This document shows, in pieces, positions 1 to 9,100 of a DNA stretch of 31,700 nt; positions within the stretch are counted from its first letter, which is position 1; the number at the start of each line of letters is the position of its first letter. The stretch spans positions 1 to 31,700 of the forward strand of contig CAXNAA020000046.1 of assembly GCA_964200075.2 (NCBI GenBank), in the 5' to 3' direction. The notes below the pieces were generated by a model, which saw only the letters and a program-made list of their open reading frames with translations, searched no databases and was not told where the DNA came from. Both the position numbers and the translations under genes were made by a program. The stretch comes from Sphacelaria rigidula (taxonomy: Eukaryota; Phaeophyceae; Sphacelariales).

Positions 1-92
1 AAAAAAAAAGTGCCCGGGCATAAAAAGGGCGGGAGAAACAAAGGCAAAAAAATACACCAAAAAAAAAAAAACCCCCCCCCCCCCCCCCCCGC
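1..92. repeat. Low-complexity A-rich/poly-C stretch at the window edge
   Basis: The first 92 bases are A-rich, with runs of A at 1-9 and about 58-70, followed directly by an uninterrupted run of about 20 C. A homopolymer A-to-C switch of this kind is either a genuine low-complexity tract or an assembly or sequencing artefact near a contig or gap edge. No gene is visible in it. Confidence 0.8.
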
Positions 93-462
93 TTTGTACC
101 TCATTGCGCATAATGTTGCAGTGGTGAGCCTCTACATGCGCTTCGCATTAGTCACGCTGTCGAAATAGGCGTTTCAATGTCCATGTTAACGTTTCAGCGT
201 TTTTATCTCCGATACGCGTTAGGATCCAAGCGCGATTGGAAACGTAGTTCCTGGGGTCTGACCGCGCCAGATATTTGCATGATCCTTGTTCTATTCTACA
301 CGACCCCGGAGATTGACCAGGAGACTGCTTGTTGTTGAGTACAGTGTGCGTGTTTTACGTGTTCCCACAAGTGTGTCAACGTCCAACCACGAATACGGTA
401 CAGCACCGCTTCACTCAAGGTACACGTCCACTGTCCATCGTTCCAAATTGTTTCTCCAGTAG
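93..462. other. Non-coding stretch, probably an intron of the SGNH-like gene
   Basis: No convincing exon was found here. The end of the stretch (about 448-462) is pyrimidine-rich and finishes in two closely spaced AG dinucleotides, which fits the 3' end of an intron feeding the exon that starts at about 463. The 5' exons of that gene would then lie to the left of the window. Confidence 0.4.
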
Positions 463-776
463 CTCACTGACTGTACATATCGGCATGACGAATACATTGA
501 ACACCAACTTTTTCCGTCTGTGGTTGTGCACGGCCCTGCCGATTCTCTCCGGGCGAACCCGGGTGTGTACCAGAACTACGAGTTGACCTACGGGACAAAG
601 AGGGGCAAGCGTGGGTCCGTGACCTTCGTATTTTATCGCGTCTTCGAGACCTGCATGCTACAAGCCGTAAACCCACATGTGCGGCAAGCTTACGCGGTCT
701 ATTTCGGTTGCGGGATGCATCTTCTGCACCTTTACCCGGTGATGTTTCCACCGCAGCTGGAAATCGCTCTCCGAAA
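463..776 (+). CDS. Exon of the SGNH-like gene (first visible exon)
   Basis: The frame is open from just after an in-frame TAG at 460-462 to a GTAAGC donor at 777, leaving two bases of a split codon. The segment includes NYELTYGTKRGKRG and a hydrophobic strand ending GMHLLHLYP. A weaker alternative donor, GTGATG at 739, would end the exon in phase 0 but would shorten the protein in a place where the family normally has a linker. Confidence 0.55.
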
Positions 777-3345
777 GTAAGCCACGAGCAACTGCTGCTG
801 TCTTATCGACTTTTAGTGGTGTGACATTGGTACCATTGGCTCCTCTTTTTCTTGGTTTTGCCTACACAAGACAAGCAAACCCAGCAAATATCATCGATAC
901 TCGTAGCTTCGTTTTTTTTTTTTCAAATCTCAAGGTAGCAAGAACTTGAGGTGGAATTCTCGGTTGCCCCGTCTGCACGGTAGACTGACTCACTTGCTTC
1001 ATTCCGTGTGCTGTATGCACGCGTGTTGAAGAAGTGAAATCGCACCTCCCACCAAGCAGCACGTGATGAAGTGAAGTCAACGCGCCTCGTCTTTCGCCCC
1101 CTCTTCACGGTGCCACCGCGCACGCTCTCTAGTTGGATTCATTACGAGGGGATCATGACGCAGCAGGCGGAGAGGTTTCGAGCGGTGAGTTGGAGGAGAG
1201 ACCGTTCGTGAGCATGTTACCGAGAAATACGTACCTGTGAGTAATGTGTGCAACACTCTGTACACTCTGTTTTCGCATATTATTTCTTGCCGGTACATTG
1301 ACACACCCTCAAGGTGTGACTTACTGTGCTCCTCTTTTCGCGGTCATCCTGCCCTATTTCTTTTTTCACGGTACGTCGGAACGTGCCTTCGGTGGTGTGC
1401 CGCTTGGTTTGTGATGACACCGAGCTATCGTCGTTGGTGTTTGGCCAGGCCCTGACTCCTCCTTTCCCCTCAGGCGGGACAGCCTTACCTTACGTGGGCA
1501 GGATCGGGGTGATGTATTATTAGCTATTCAATCGCGTGCCAGTGTAGAAGGTTGCGTGTTCGGCCGAAACGAAAACTCGTCGAAAGAACCCGAAGGATGG
1601 TTATATACAGTATCGTTTGTTATGGCATCCACACGAGGGCACTCTCCACCCTGTTTTGACGGGGGTGCGGGTGGGGGTTGCGTCTGTCAAGTACAAAGCT
1701 GCTTGCTACATGTTATGTCAATCTGCTGCTGCATCTGTGTTTTCAGGGGAAAGAGAAACGAACACTGGAGCTAGAGTGTTTAGATATGCACTACTACTGA
1801 ATGATGTATCGGTAATTGTCCTTAGTTTTCATGCTGCTCAGTAGCCTCGTTCTTCTTCCTCTGCACAACTGTCGGCTATGTGTGTGTGTGTGTGTGTGTC
1901 TGTTTTCGTCGCATTTGTTCTGGATGTCTACACTTCCCGGCTTATGTTGGCGCACCAACCGGGGCCACACAGGAGGAGGGTCACACAAAAGCTTTTTTTT
2001 TTTTGTCTTACAATTTACCGGGGAGAGATGGGTTGATCCCTTGAGACCACGGACTCGTCCCTGAGGAAAGGGGAAGCGAAGGGTTTAGAGTGTGATGAAA
2101 AGAAAAGTAAAACACGAAATTGTGTGCAGATTTTAAAATGGAAATTGCCACCTATGCTTAACTTCGCAAGAAAACATGGACAGTTCAATATTTGGTCAGT
2201 ACCCAAGGCACTTGACATTTTCACGTATAGATAATATCCCCGGAGGAATACTGCTGTGACTTGACCTGCCCCATTTTCATGAGACTGTGATTTGAAACCT
2301 TCACTACGCCCGTACCTAACCCTTGTCCTGTATTGGGGGCGGGGGGTTGAGTCAGGTTCTCAATGCCATTCACCACGTCTCGATCACTCACTGTCAGGTC
2401 AATGAGGGAGTGAAACTGGTGTACATGACCACGCATTCCATAGACGAGAGCCGGTACTTCGGGGAATGGAAGGAAACGCTCGACGGTTTCCTGAGACACG
2501 ATCCCAACCTCTTGCGGCAGTGCACAGACAAGGTGAGATATGTCCTTGCAGTACAGCGTGCCTGACAAAGCTGCCCACCCGACGTGTCCGACTGCAATCT
2601 TGAAACACCCGTCCGGGCAGGCGGGACGTTGGAAGGCGTGGTTTCGCTTTCACCGAGTCCGCATATTGTCCTCGGTCTCGAGGACGCTTGAATGGAGAGA
2701 CGCGAAGTTTCACAAATCTGTCATCGTAGAAATGTAGTCAGACCTAACCGCTGTCGAGGATGGAGAAAGCTGCACACTCTGGATAATAACAAATGATTAC
2801 ATTGTAAAAAAATGTACTGTGTGCAGTATGGAATCTATTGTCTATTGCAGCAGACGCAATAGTCGATACTGTTCGCAGTATATGCTTTCAACAACGTAAT
2901 CCATTGTTCAGGGTGTGGAAAATTGTAGCTGCGGGGCGTTATCTGTTGTCCCCATAGTGCCATGATCATATCACGACTCGGTTGTCTCCTGTACCTGAAA
3001 ATAGCGCACATACACAGGAAACATGTTTTAACCGCATATTCCTTGCACGCAACCAACGGCTTTTTGCCTGCTCGATAGTTTCTTCGCGCGCTGCCCAACG
3101 AATCGCCGTGGAGGAAGCAACTCGAGCAACTTTGCGTGGACACCGTTTTCGGAGCGAGGTCTGTGGATATGCTCAACGATCGCGGAGTCAAGGCGATGAA
3201 GAAGATCGGAGTGCCGGTTCTTCCGGCTCACACCTTAGTTGAAGGGGAGGCGTTTGCGACACCAGCGGGGGATGGGCGACACTATCCGATCCTTGTACCT
3301 TTGGAGGTGTTTTGGTTGTTGACAATGATTGTGGGTGATCCGTGA
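463..3345 (+). CDS. SGNH/PC-esterase-like hydrolase, C-terminal part (three exons, 5' end missing)
   Basis: Exons are placed at 463-776, 2352-2532 and 3079-3345; spliced they give 253 residues and a TGA stop. Intron 1 (777-2351) starts GTAAGC. It ends at the first AG after a CTAAC branch-like motif at 2316-2320, which also restores the phase. Intron 2 (2533-3078) runs GTGAGA to GATAG with phase 0 on both sides. The protein shows a hydrophobic strand followed by GMHLLHLYP (exon 1), then a strand plus TTHS (VKLVYMTTHS, exon 2). Near the C-terminus is GDGRHYP, with Asp230 and His233 of the visible part in the D-x-x-H arrangement of SGNH hydrolase block V. This order matches the SGNH/PC-esterase fold. 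The GDS nucleophile block is not visible and should be on an exon left of the window. The exact enzyme and substrate cannot be stated. The start of exon 1 and the 2352 acceptor (alternatives 2356, 2398) are the least certain points. Confidence 0.6.
1879..1899. repeat. TG dinucleotide microsatellite
   Basis: An uninterrupted run of alternating T and G of about 21 bases lies directly upstream of the R1 repeat copy. The other R1 copies are also preceded by GT-rich sequence, so it may belong to the R1 element. Confidence 0.9.
1901..2004 (+). repeat. Dispersed repeat R1, diverged copy 1
   Basis: This copy is similar to 8239-8345 and 31112-31233. All three share the order TTCTGG, TCTACAC, GGCGCA, CCGGGG, CACACAGGAGG, then a T-run. 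This is the most diverged copy and ends in a run of 12 T. No coding capacity is seen. It is probably a short mobile element or part of one. Confidence 0.7.
2021..2095 (+). repeat. Dispersed repeat R2, copy 1
   Basis: This copy matches 7158-7240 closely (GAGAGATGGGTTGATCCCTT, then CCACGGACTC and a purine-rich tail) and 31563-31610 more weakly. It lies 16 bp after an R1 copy. In the 6943-7240 copy the same motif forms the 3' part behind a tRNA-like head, so it may be a SINE tail. Confidence 0.7.
2352..2532 (+). CDS. Middle exon of the SGNH-like gene
   Basis: This exon encodes VKLVYMTTHSIDESRYFGEW and the downstream helix region, ending QCTDK before a GTGAGA donor at 2533. The acceptor at 2350-2351 is the first AG after the branch-like CTAAC and completes the split codon from the previous exon. 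The acceptor CAG at 2395-2397 has a better pyrimidine tract but gives the wrong phase for the 776 donor. Confidence 0.6.
3079..3345 (+). CDS. Last exon of the SGNH-like gene
   Basis: The exon starts after GATAG (3074-3078), which is preceded by a pyrimidine-rich stretch, in phase 0. It encodes ALPNESPWRKQLEQLCVDTV, then GVPVLPAH and GDGRHYP, and stops at TGA 3343-3345. The D-G-R-H sequence supplies the Asp and His expected of the SGNH catalytic triad or dyad. An AATAAA at 3524-3529 downstream could serve as a poly(A) signal. Confidence 0.65.
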   Translation, partial: FLRALPNESPWRKQLEQLCVDTVFGARSVDMLNDRGVKAMKKIGVPVLPAHTLVEGEAFATPAGDGRHYPILVPLEVFWLLTMIVGDP

Positions 3346-4010
3346 GGTGAAAGATGGTTCAGAAAAGTATAGTACCTCCCAGTGCCAGTAATAGTTTAGT
3401 CTGATGTTTGTCATGGTGTTATACCATGTTTTCCCCCCTGGGTAGCGTGAGCCGTTCTGAGAGTTGTGCTCTGACTTTTGGGTGTGGTGTTCGATGATTT
3501 GTTTTGTTCATGTTCCCGGCCAAAATAAAAGGGGTACCACCATTGTTGCTGTGGTCTGTCCCACACGGGCAGTACTGCTGTGCCACCTCGATGGCATCGG
3601 TTTGTTAGAATATTTTTTTGAGTGACGTTGCGACAAAATCTCACGCGCACCTTTCGTGCAGCGTGCTCGATGCACTCGCAGCAAGCAAGCGCCCTTCCTT
3701 GGTGCGATCGGCGTGCGATTGAAATATTATGTTAGATATAGAGATTGTATACAAAACAATATCGCTGGGTGTGCTTTGCAATCGACTTTACCTCAGCTGG
3801 TTCCCGAAGCCAGTACTACGGTATCATGGTGCGCTGACTTTCCCTCCGCGAATTGTGCTTCCGGTCGTTGCCGGTGCAGTCCTCATTTTTTTCTTTTCAA
3901 GAATCTAGTTTTGGTGGACGACTGCCCACGCTATGTCTGCAATATAGACGCCTCGGTAGTAAGGTTAAAAATAGCTGAGCCACAAGATGCTCCCACGGCG
4001 TTTCTGTTTT

Positions 4011-4079
4011 GTGTGTGTGTGTGTGTGTGTGTGAGTGCGCATGTGCGTGTGTGGGTGCGCATGTGTATGGGCGCATACG
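4011..4079. repeat. GT-rich microsatellite, partly degenerate
   Basis: A pure GT run from 4011 to about 4033 decays into GT/GC-rich sequence with repeated GTGCGCATGTG words to about 4079. The open frame across it on both strands is produced by the repeat and is not evidence of a gene. Confidence 0.9.
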
Positions 4080-4923
4080 CTTTTTGAGCGCGGCCTTTTT
4101 TCACACAAACCATTTTGCAGGGATCGTCCATTTCTGGATTTGTTGTTTATTTCATTCCACTTTAGTTTTTCTTTTCTAGTTCCCGTCCTCCACGCGTTTG
4201 TGATACTTTACTACATATTTTGTGCCCCTCCTCCACCCTTCTTTCCCTTTAGAAAACGTTTCCGTTTCGGTTACGTTGGGTATGTCCATCTTGTGAACAT
4301 GGCTGGATCTCTTGAATCAGTTAATATGCGGCAATCAATCGTTCAGTCAAATCAGATTGAGGAATACGCATCATACCGTTGCAGCAACCATGTCCGCGCT
4401 CGCCGGTGGCGGCTGAACATGGTATTGATTCGATGCACTCGATGTGCTGTTCTGTACCGGTTTGTAGGGTTGCGAAAGATGTGAAGAGCAAGTCCGCAGG
4501 TATCTCACTGTTGCCATCGTGTGACTGCTGCGGGGCAAGGTAGTGAAGGAGACGGCGGCAGAGATGCGGTCACACCGGGCTACATGGTTTTAGCTTCCTT
4601 GTGAAGAGGGTAGGCACAGCTGACTTCTCTAGCAAGCGTGAGGAAGCGACGCAGTGCAATTTGCTGTTTGTCCCGTGTTTCTGTTCGCGCATGTACATGC
4701 GTTTATTTCGTTTCTCGTGCAACAAACTGTTGGTGAAACTCATTTTTTTTTCCGAGTACGCACGGCGTTACTGACTGAATTTTTTTGAAGGGAATCGCCA
4801 CTGATGTGGACAGTTTGCCCACTGTTGTTTTGTCGGGCGTCGACGCTTTGGGGCACAGTTGTCAGCCTGGCCAAAAGGCCCCCTACCCGACGTTACGGAT
4901 TACGTGACACCAACACATGATAA

Positions 4924-5496
4924 ATGAGCGCGTACAAGGTGCGCATAGGACAGATTGCGCATTTTCTGCAGCAACCCTTCCACCGCCGGGGATTGGCCAT
5001 CTTCCTGACTCGGCATCAACTCTCACGTGAAAAACCGCAGGACTCAGCTGCGCTCACAGGTTTGAACACTCAGTGCAGTCGTCGACTGACTGGGCAATTG
5101 GTTCCCTGGGTATCAGCTCATGGGTTAAAATCGTCCAGCCATATTCGTTTCCGTTGGGGAGCTCACAGAGGAAGATATGAGAACCGAATGAACAACCAGC
5201 ACATGGCTCCTTGCGTATCGACGCAATGGTTCAATTCATTCAGCCACATTGAGTTCCGTCGGTGGGCTGCAGAAGGTGACAGCCAGGATCACAGCCTCTC
5301 CAGAATGACCTATAGAGATTATTGCCTGAGGCATGTCAAAGGTTCCATCGAATTCCGTCAAATTCGAAGGACTCTGACTGCTTCACCGCTGTTTATCGCG
5401 AAAATACCCAAGTTGGCAAGATGGAAAAGGTGTCGTGGCAGGGACGGAGAGACCCTTTGGCTGAAGAAGCCTGCGAGTAGCAAGTCGGAGTATTAA
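4924..5496 (+). other. 190-codon ORF with internal 105 bp tandem repeat; coding status unclear
   Basis: The frame runs from ATG 4924 to TAA 5494-5496. Residues from about 60 onward contain two imperfect copies of the same segment: SAHGLKSSSHIRFRW and STQWFNSFSHIEFRR. These come from DNA copies starting near 5100 and 5205, with a partial third near 5353. No known domain, signal peptide or membrane segment is evident. The mutations between copies include both silent and radical changes. An ORF of this length is not rare by chance in a 31 kb window of even composition, so it may be repeat-derived rather than a gene. Confidence 0.25.
5100..5310. repeat. Imperfect tandem repeat, period about 105 bp
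   Basis: The two units start near 5100 and 5205. Shared landmarks in order are GG(T/C)TCC, GTATC, TTCAGCCA/GTCCAGCCA, and TTCCGT followed by GGG. A third partial landmark (GGTTCCATCGAATTCCGTC) appears near 5341. The identity is low enough that the duplication is old. Confidence 0.55.
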
Positions 5497-6032
5497 AAAA
5501 AATATGACACTACGCTGCCACCGGTTTGATATTTTTTCAAGGACTATCCTCCAACTCTGTGCATAAAAAACCCACAACCTATCTCGCTCGCGGAGCAACA
5601 AGTCAAATAAAAAACTTTCGTGGACGAAACAGAACGGTGCAAACCACAATCAGCTTGAGTTCGAGGAATTCCAAAAGCATGGCAAATGTTAAACCCATCA
5701 ACGCAGCGTAACAAGACCGTTCCGGAGTTTCCCTGCGTACCAAATCATGTTGCCTAGTCGCACGACGTAGTGCTTCACGAATTCCCACTTCTGCAGGAAA
5801 AATGTATGCCAAGGGCGACAGCACACAAACAGCAACAGCAGGGAAAATGTATGGCGTCTACTGAACCTGATGACACTTTCATCAGTACATGAAATGGGGC
5901 GCACGGCTTGCAACTACTGTGACTGCAAAGCTTGAGCATCTCTGCTGGAGGAGCACTCGTGCGTTGTAACCAAATCACAAATGTTGACATGGGCATACGT
6001 CGACGTGAAATGCCTCCTTGGCAACCTCAAGG

Positions 6033-6197
6033 TTAGACGTTTGCATCGCTAGAGCCAGCAGACGTGAAGGGACCGCTGCTATCGGACGTACGCCACGTTG
6101 CGAACAACGCCTCCTCACGGGCCTTCCTGTCCCTCCTCTTCTGAAGTTTGCGCTCGTAGGCCGCCATTCGCTGTGCTTTTTCCTTCCACCTGATGTT
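6033..6197 (-). CDS. Exon 3 (last) of the minus-strand mitochondrial-type gene
   Basis: On the minus strand it follows TGTATGCATTTCCAG and starts AACATCAGGTGG in phase 0. It encodes NIRWKEKAQRMAAYERKLQK, continuing basic to RKAREEALFATW, then a short Ser/Gly-rich end, with TAA at 6035-6033. It joins exon 2 so that the basic helix continues without a break (KTIR to NIRW). Confidence 0.72.
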   Translation of the reverse strand, partial: NIRWKEKAQRMAAYERKLQKRRDRKAREEALFATWRTSDSSGPFTSAGSSDANV

Positions 6198-9100
6198 CTG
6201 GAAATGCATACAAAAACCGACAATAAAATATTCAAAAACGTAGGCAGCGCGTTGTTAAAGAGTAGTTAGTTCACTTGCGCAGTTCATTCCACGGTACTCA
6301 TGAATGAGCCGGGAAAACAAAACGGGGTTGTCTTCTTTCTCCCCCCCGTTGCGTTTGTTCCGTTTGTCTACGGGTATCGCCAAGGATCAGATTACACCAA
6401 GCCCTTCGGCAGCGTCACCCTTCCTGCCTACAGTTGCAAAATAAAGTCCCTGGACTGCGGTGGGTATTCATTTTTGAAGCAAATATTACGCCCAGGAAAC
6501 ACCAGTGACCCATCCTGAGGTTGCTGCCTGTGTAAATAGACAAAGCCGAAGTGCATCGTACAGCACAACACAATGCAGTGCAGTACGGCGTTATCTTCTC
6601 TGTGCCCCCCGCCACATTCCTCCCTCCTCCTGTGGGTATCGTCGAGTGTCGGATTACTCCTTTGGAGAGCGTCGCCTCTTCCCATCCGCTCCAAAAGTGA
6701 CGCTTGTTCGCCAGGGTGGTGTCTTGGGGTTTATTTTCAAGTCAAAATCTCTGGAGATCGTGACCCCTTCCTAAAAAAGCCGGCTTTGAAGGTGAACTCT
6801 TCGACCTCTGATTGAGTCATCTGGGTTTTGCATTCATTTTTCAAGTAAAAATAGTATGCCGATACAACATATGACCAACCCTGGGGTGAGTGACACTTGT
6901 GCGTGTATTCCCCACGTATAAGCTCAAGTGATGGTAGCCGCCGCGCCCCGGTGGTGTAATGGTCCGGCTGTCGCCATTAGGGTGGAGAGAACGAGTGCTC
7001 GATTCCCGATGCGTTGGGTTTTTTCTTCGCAATGTCTGATTTCCACCGTGGAAAGCGTGAGAACGTGAGGAGACAAGTAGTCGACTGAGTTTGTTCGGCG
7101 TGAGTTGACGCGGAGGGGGAGTGCTGATCCAATCCGCGAGACCAAAATGAAAGACACGTACCGGGGGAGAGATGGGTTGATCCCTTGACACCACGGACTC
7201 ATTCCGAGGAAGGGGAGGGGTTCAAAGTGCGACGCATAAAAAATACAAGCTCAAGTCGCAGCGGACGGAAGCCGTAGAGGCGGTACGGCGAACATGACGG
7301 TACCAATGCAGTCAACACAACAGACGAAGGGGAGAGCATAGTGCAGTCACCATGATGTTCTCTGTTCCAGTACACGCCATATCCTTTACCTTGGGTTCCC
7401 TGTGCGGCTGTGCACACAAGCGGCGGCGTTTTTCTCAACAGGAAACGTCGGAGTGCATCATACTTGCACACGAGCACGCACCGCACCAAAGTTACTCCGC
7501 GACCGATTCAGACCTCCGAAGTTTCCCCCCGAGCCCCTAGTGGCTGTGATTACTTTCCACTTGCATCTATTCGGGACGGCGCGTTGCTGGGGACACTTCA
7601 TCAAGGGATGGATTTTGCCCGCGCGGTTCCATGGTGGTTTCGTGCACGATTCGAGTACCGATTGATGCGTTGGGTGCTTCAAAACCCAATGCATCATACT
7701 GCATTGGCCATTTCAGGCCACGTTCCGCGGTCAGACCAATGAGCCGCAATACATATTTATATACATTTCAGGTTTAAAGTGTACGCCTTCAAAGCACGAG
7801 GATAAAGCCAACGCTACAGGGTGGGTGTGGAGGGTGAGCAAGTGTATGTAGGGTGTGAACAGTAAGGGCGTTGCCTGCACGCGCAACTAACCCGTCCAGA
7901 GATTGGATTGTAAAACCAAGTGTATTTGGGCGAAGCATCCCAGGACACAGAAGGAAAAGGGGATTAACTGTTTCTGGTCGTTGTGAATTCCTCGAAGAGC
8001 CCGTTCACTTTTTGCGTCCCGATTAGCATCCTCAACCCCTTTGGGGCTGGGCCTCCAGAACGACCAATGAGGCTGGTGAGGAATGAGGTTTCCTGCATAT
8101 ACATGAAACAACAGTGGCTTCATATTTCTGAAAATCCACGTATGTAATCGCAGCGTTAGGAGGAAGACCGAAAGTTTCATCAAATCTATTTTCAGACGCA
8201 GGGGCAAAGTGTAATTCGGGCGTTGTGCGCATCAGGTGATGTGTTGTCGTCCCATCTATTCTGAACGCCGGTCTACACCTTTCGGTGTATGTAGGCGCAT
8301 CAGCCGGGGTCACACAGGAGGAAGGTCAACACAGGAGCTTTTTCTGATGTGCAGATCACAGTTCGTTCCTGTCGACTACATACAGGCTGCTTCACGGAAA
8401 AGACCCAAAAACACTCATCGGCAAAACTTCACGCCGTTTTAAGGAGTTAGACCCTTAAATTTTGCACAAGTGTTGTATGGGTCATTGCTCAACTTTCCAA
8501 GGTTGAGGTTTTCTTACTTCTTGACTTATTTCACCGTTTTCCTGGGGTCCCAGTTTTTTCAGAGAAACTTCGATCCATTCGGACCCCCGTGAAACAATTC
8601 AAACGAAAAAAATCGAAAAACCTCATTGATCCAAAGTTGCGTAATGACCCATAGAACACCTGTGCAAAATTTTAGCGTCTAACTCCTTGAAACGGCGTGA
8701 AGTATTTCGCGTTTGTGTGATGAACCTTGCCGTGCCACGGTGAAATCGCAAACTACTAGATTTTAGTCTGAAAATAGCATTTTTGAGGCCTTCTTTGACG
8801 TCAACATGGAAATCCAAGCATCACTTTATCGAGCTTGGCTACGAAACTTTGTGGGACTCTTCCTTGGGTTTTGCGGCGACAGGGCGTTTGCGATTTTTTT
8901 TCTATCGCAGTGCCGTTTTCCGGGATCCAAGAATGGATAACTTCGAAACAATGAGTTGGATCCCGTCGGACTCCCGAATAACGGTAGACAATGCAAGGAG
9001 TAGAAGAGCCTCGTTGATCGAAACTTGCGTAATGATTTATAGCACATTTTTGCAAAGTCTCAGGATCTAACTCCTAATAACTGCGTGAAGGTTGGCGCGT

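Larger units (their letters stand above)
777..2351 (+). other. Intron of the SGNH-like gene (1575 bp)
   Basis: This stretch is bounded by GTAAGC and TTGAG. It contains a TG microsatellite, one copy of repeat R1 and one copy of repeat R2 (listed separately). No additional exon with a compatible phase was seen. Confidence 0.5.
3346..6032. other. Convergent intergenic region (2.7 kb)
   Basis: This region lies between the stop of the plus-strand SGNH-like gene and the stop of the minus-strand gene, so it should hold both 3' UTRs and terminators. It contains an AATAAA at 3524-3529, the TG-rich tract near 4011, and a 105 bp-period repeat near 5100. Several ORFs are present, but none shows a recognisable domain or good splice context. 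Confidence 0.6.

Noticed and set aside
3656-4484. Overlapping plus-strand ORFs around the GT microsatellite
   Set aside because: The openness comes from the GT repeat and pyrimidine-rich DNA; there is no domain, weak splice context, and the location is a 3' intergenic region.
6943-7015. Functional tRNA gene
   Set aside because: A- and B-box-like sequences are present, but the T stem and acceptor stem do not pair properly; it is treated as a SINE head.
8783-9070. Overlapping ORFs on both strands in the 8.4-9.3 kb region
   Set aside because: They lie wholly within the direct/inverted repeat units and are not preserved between units.
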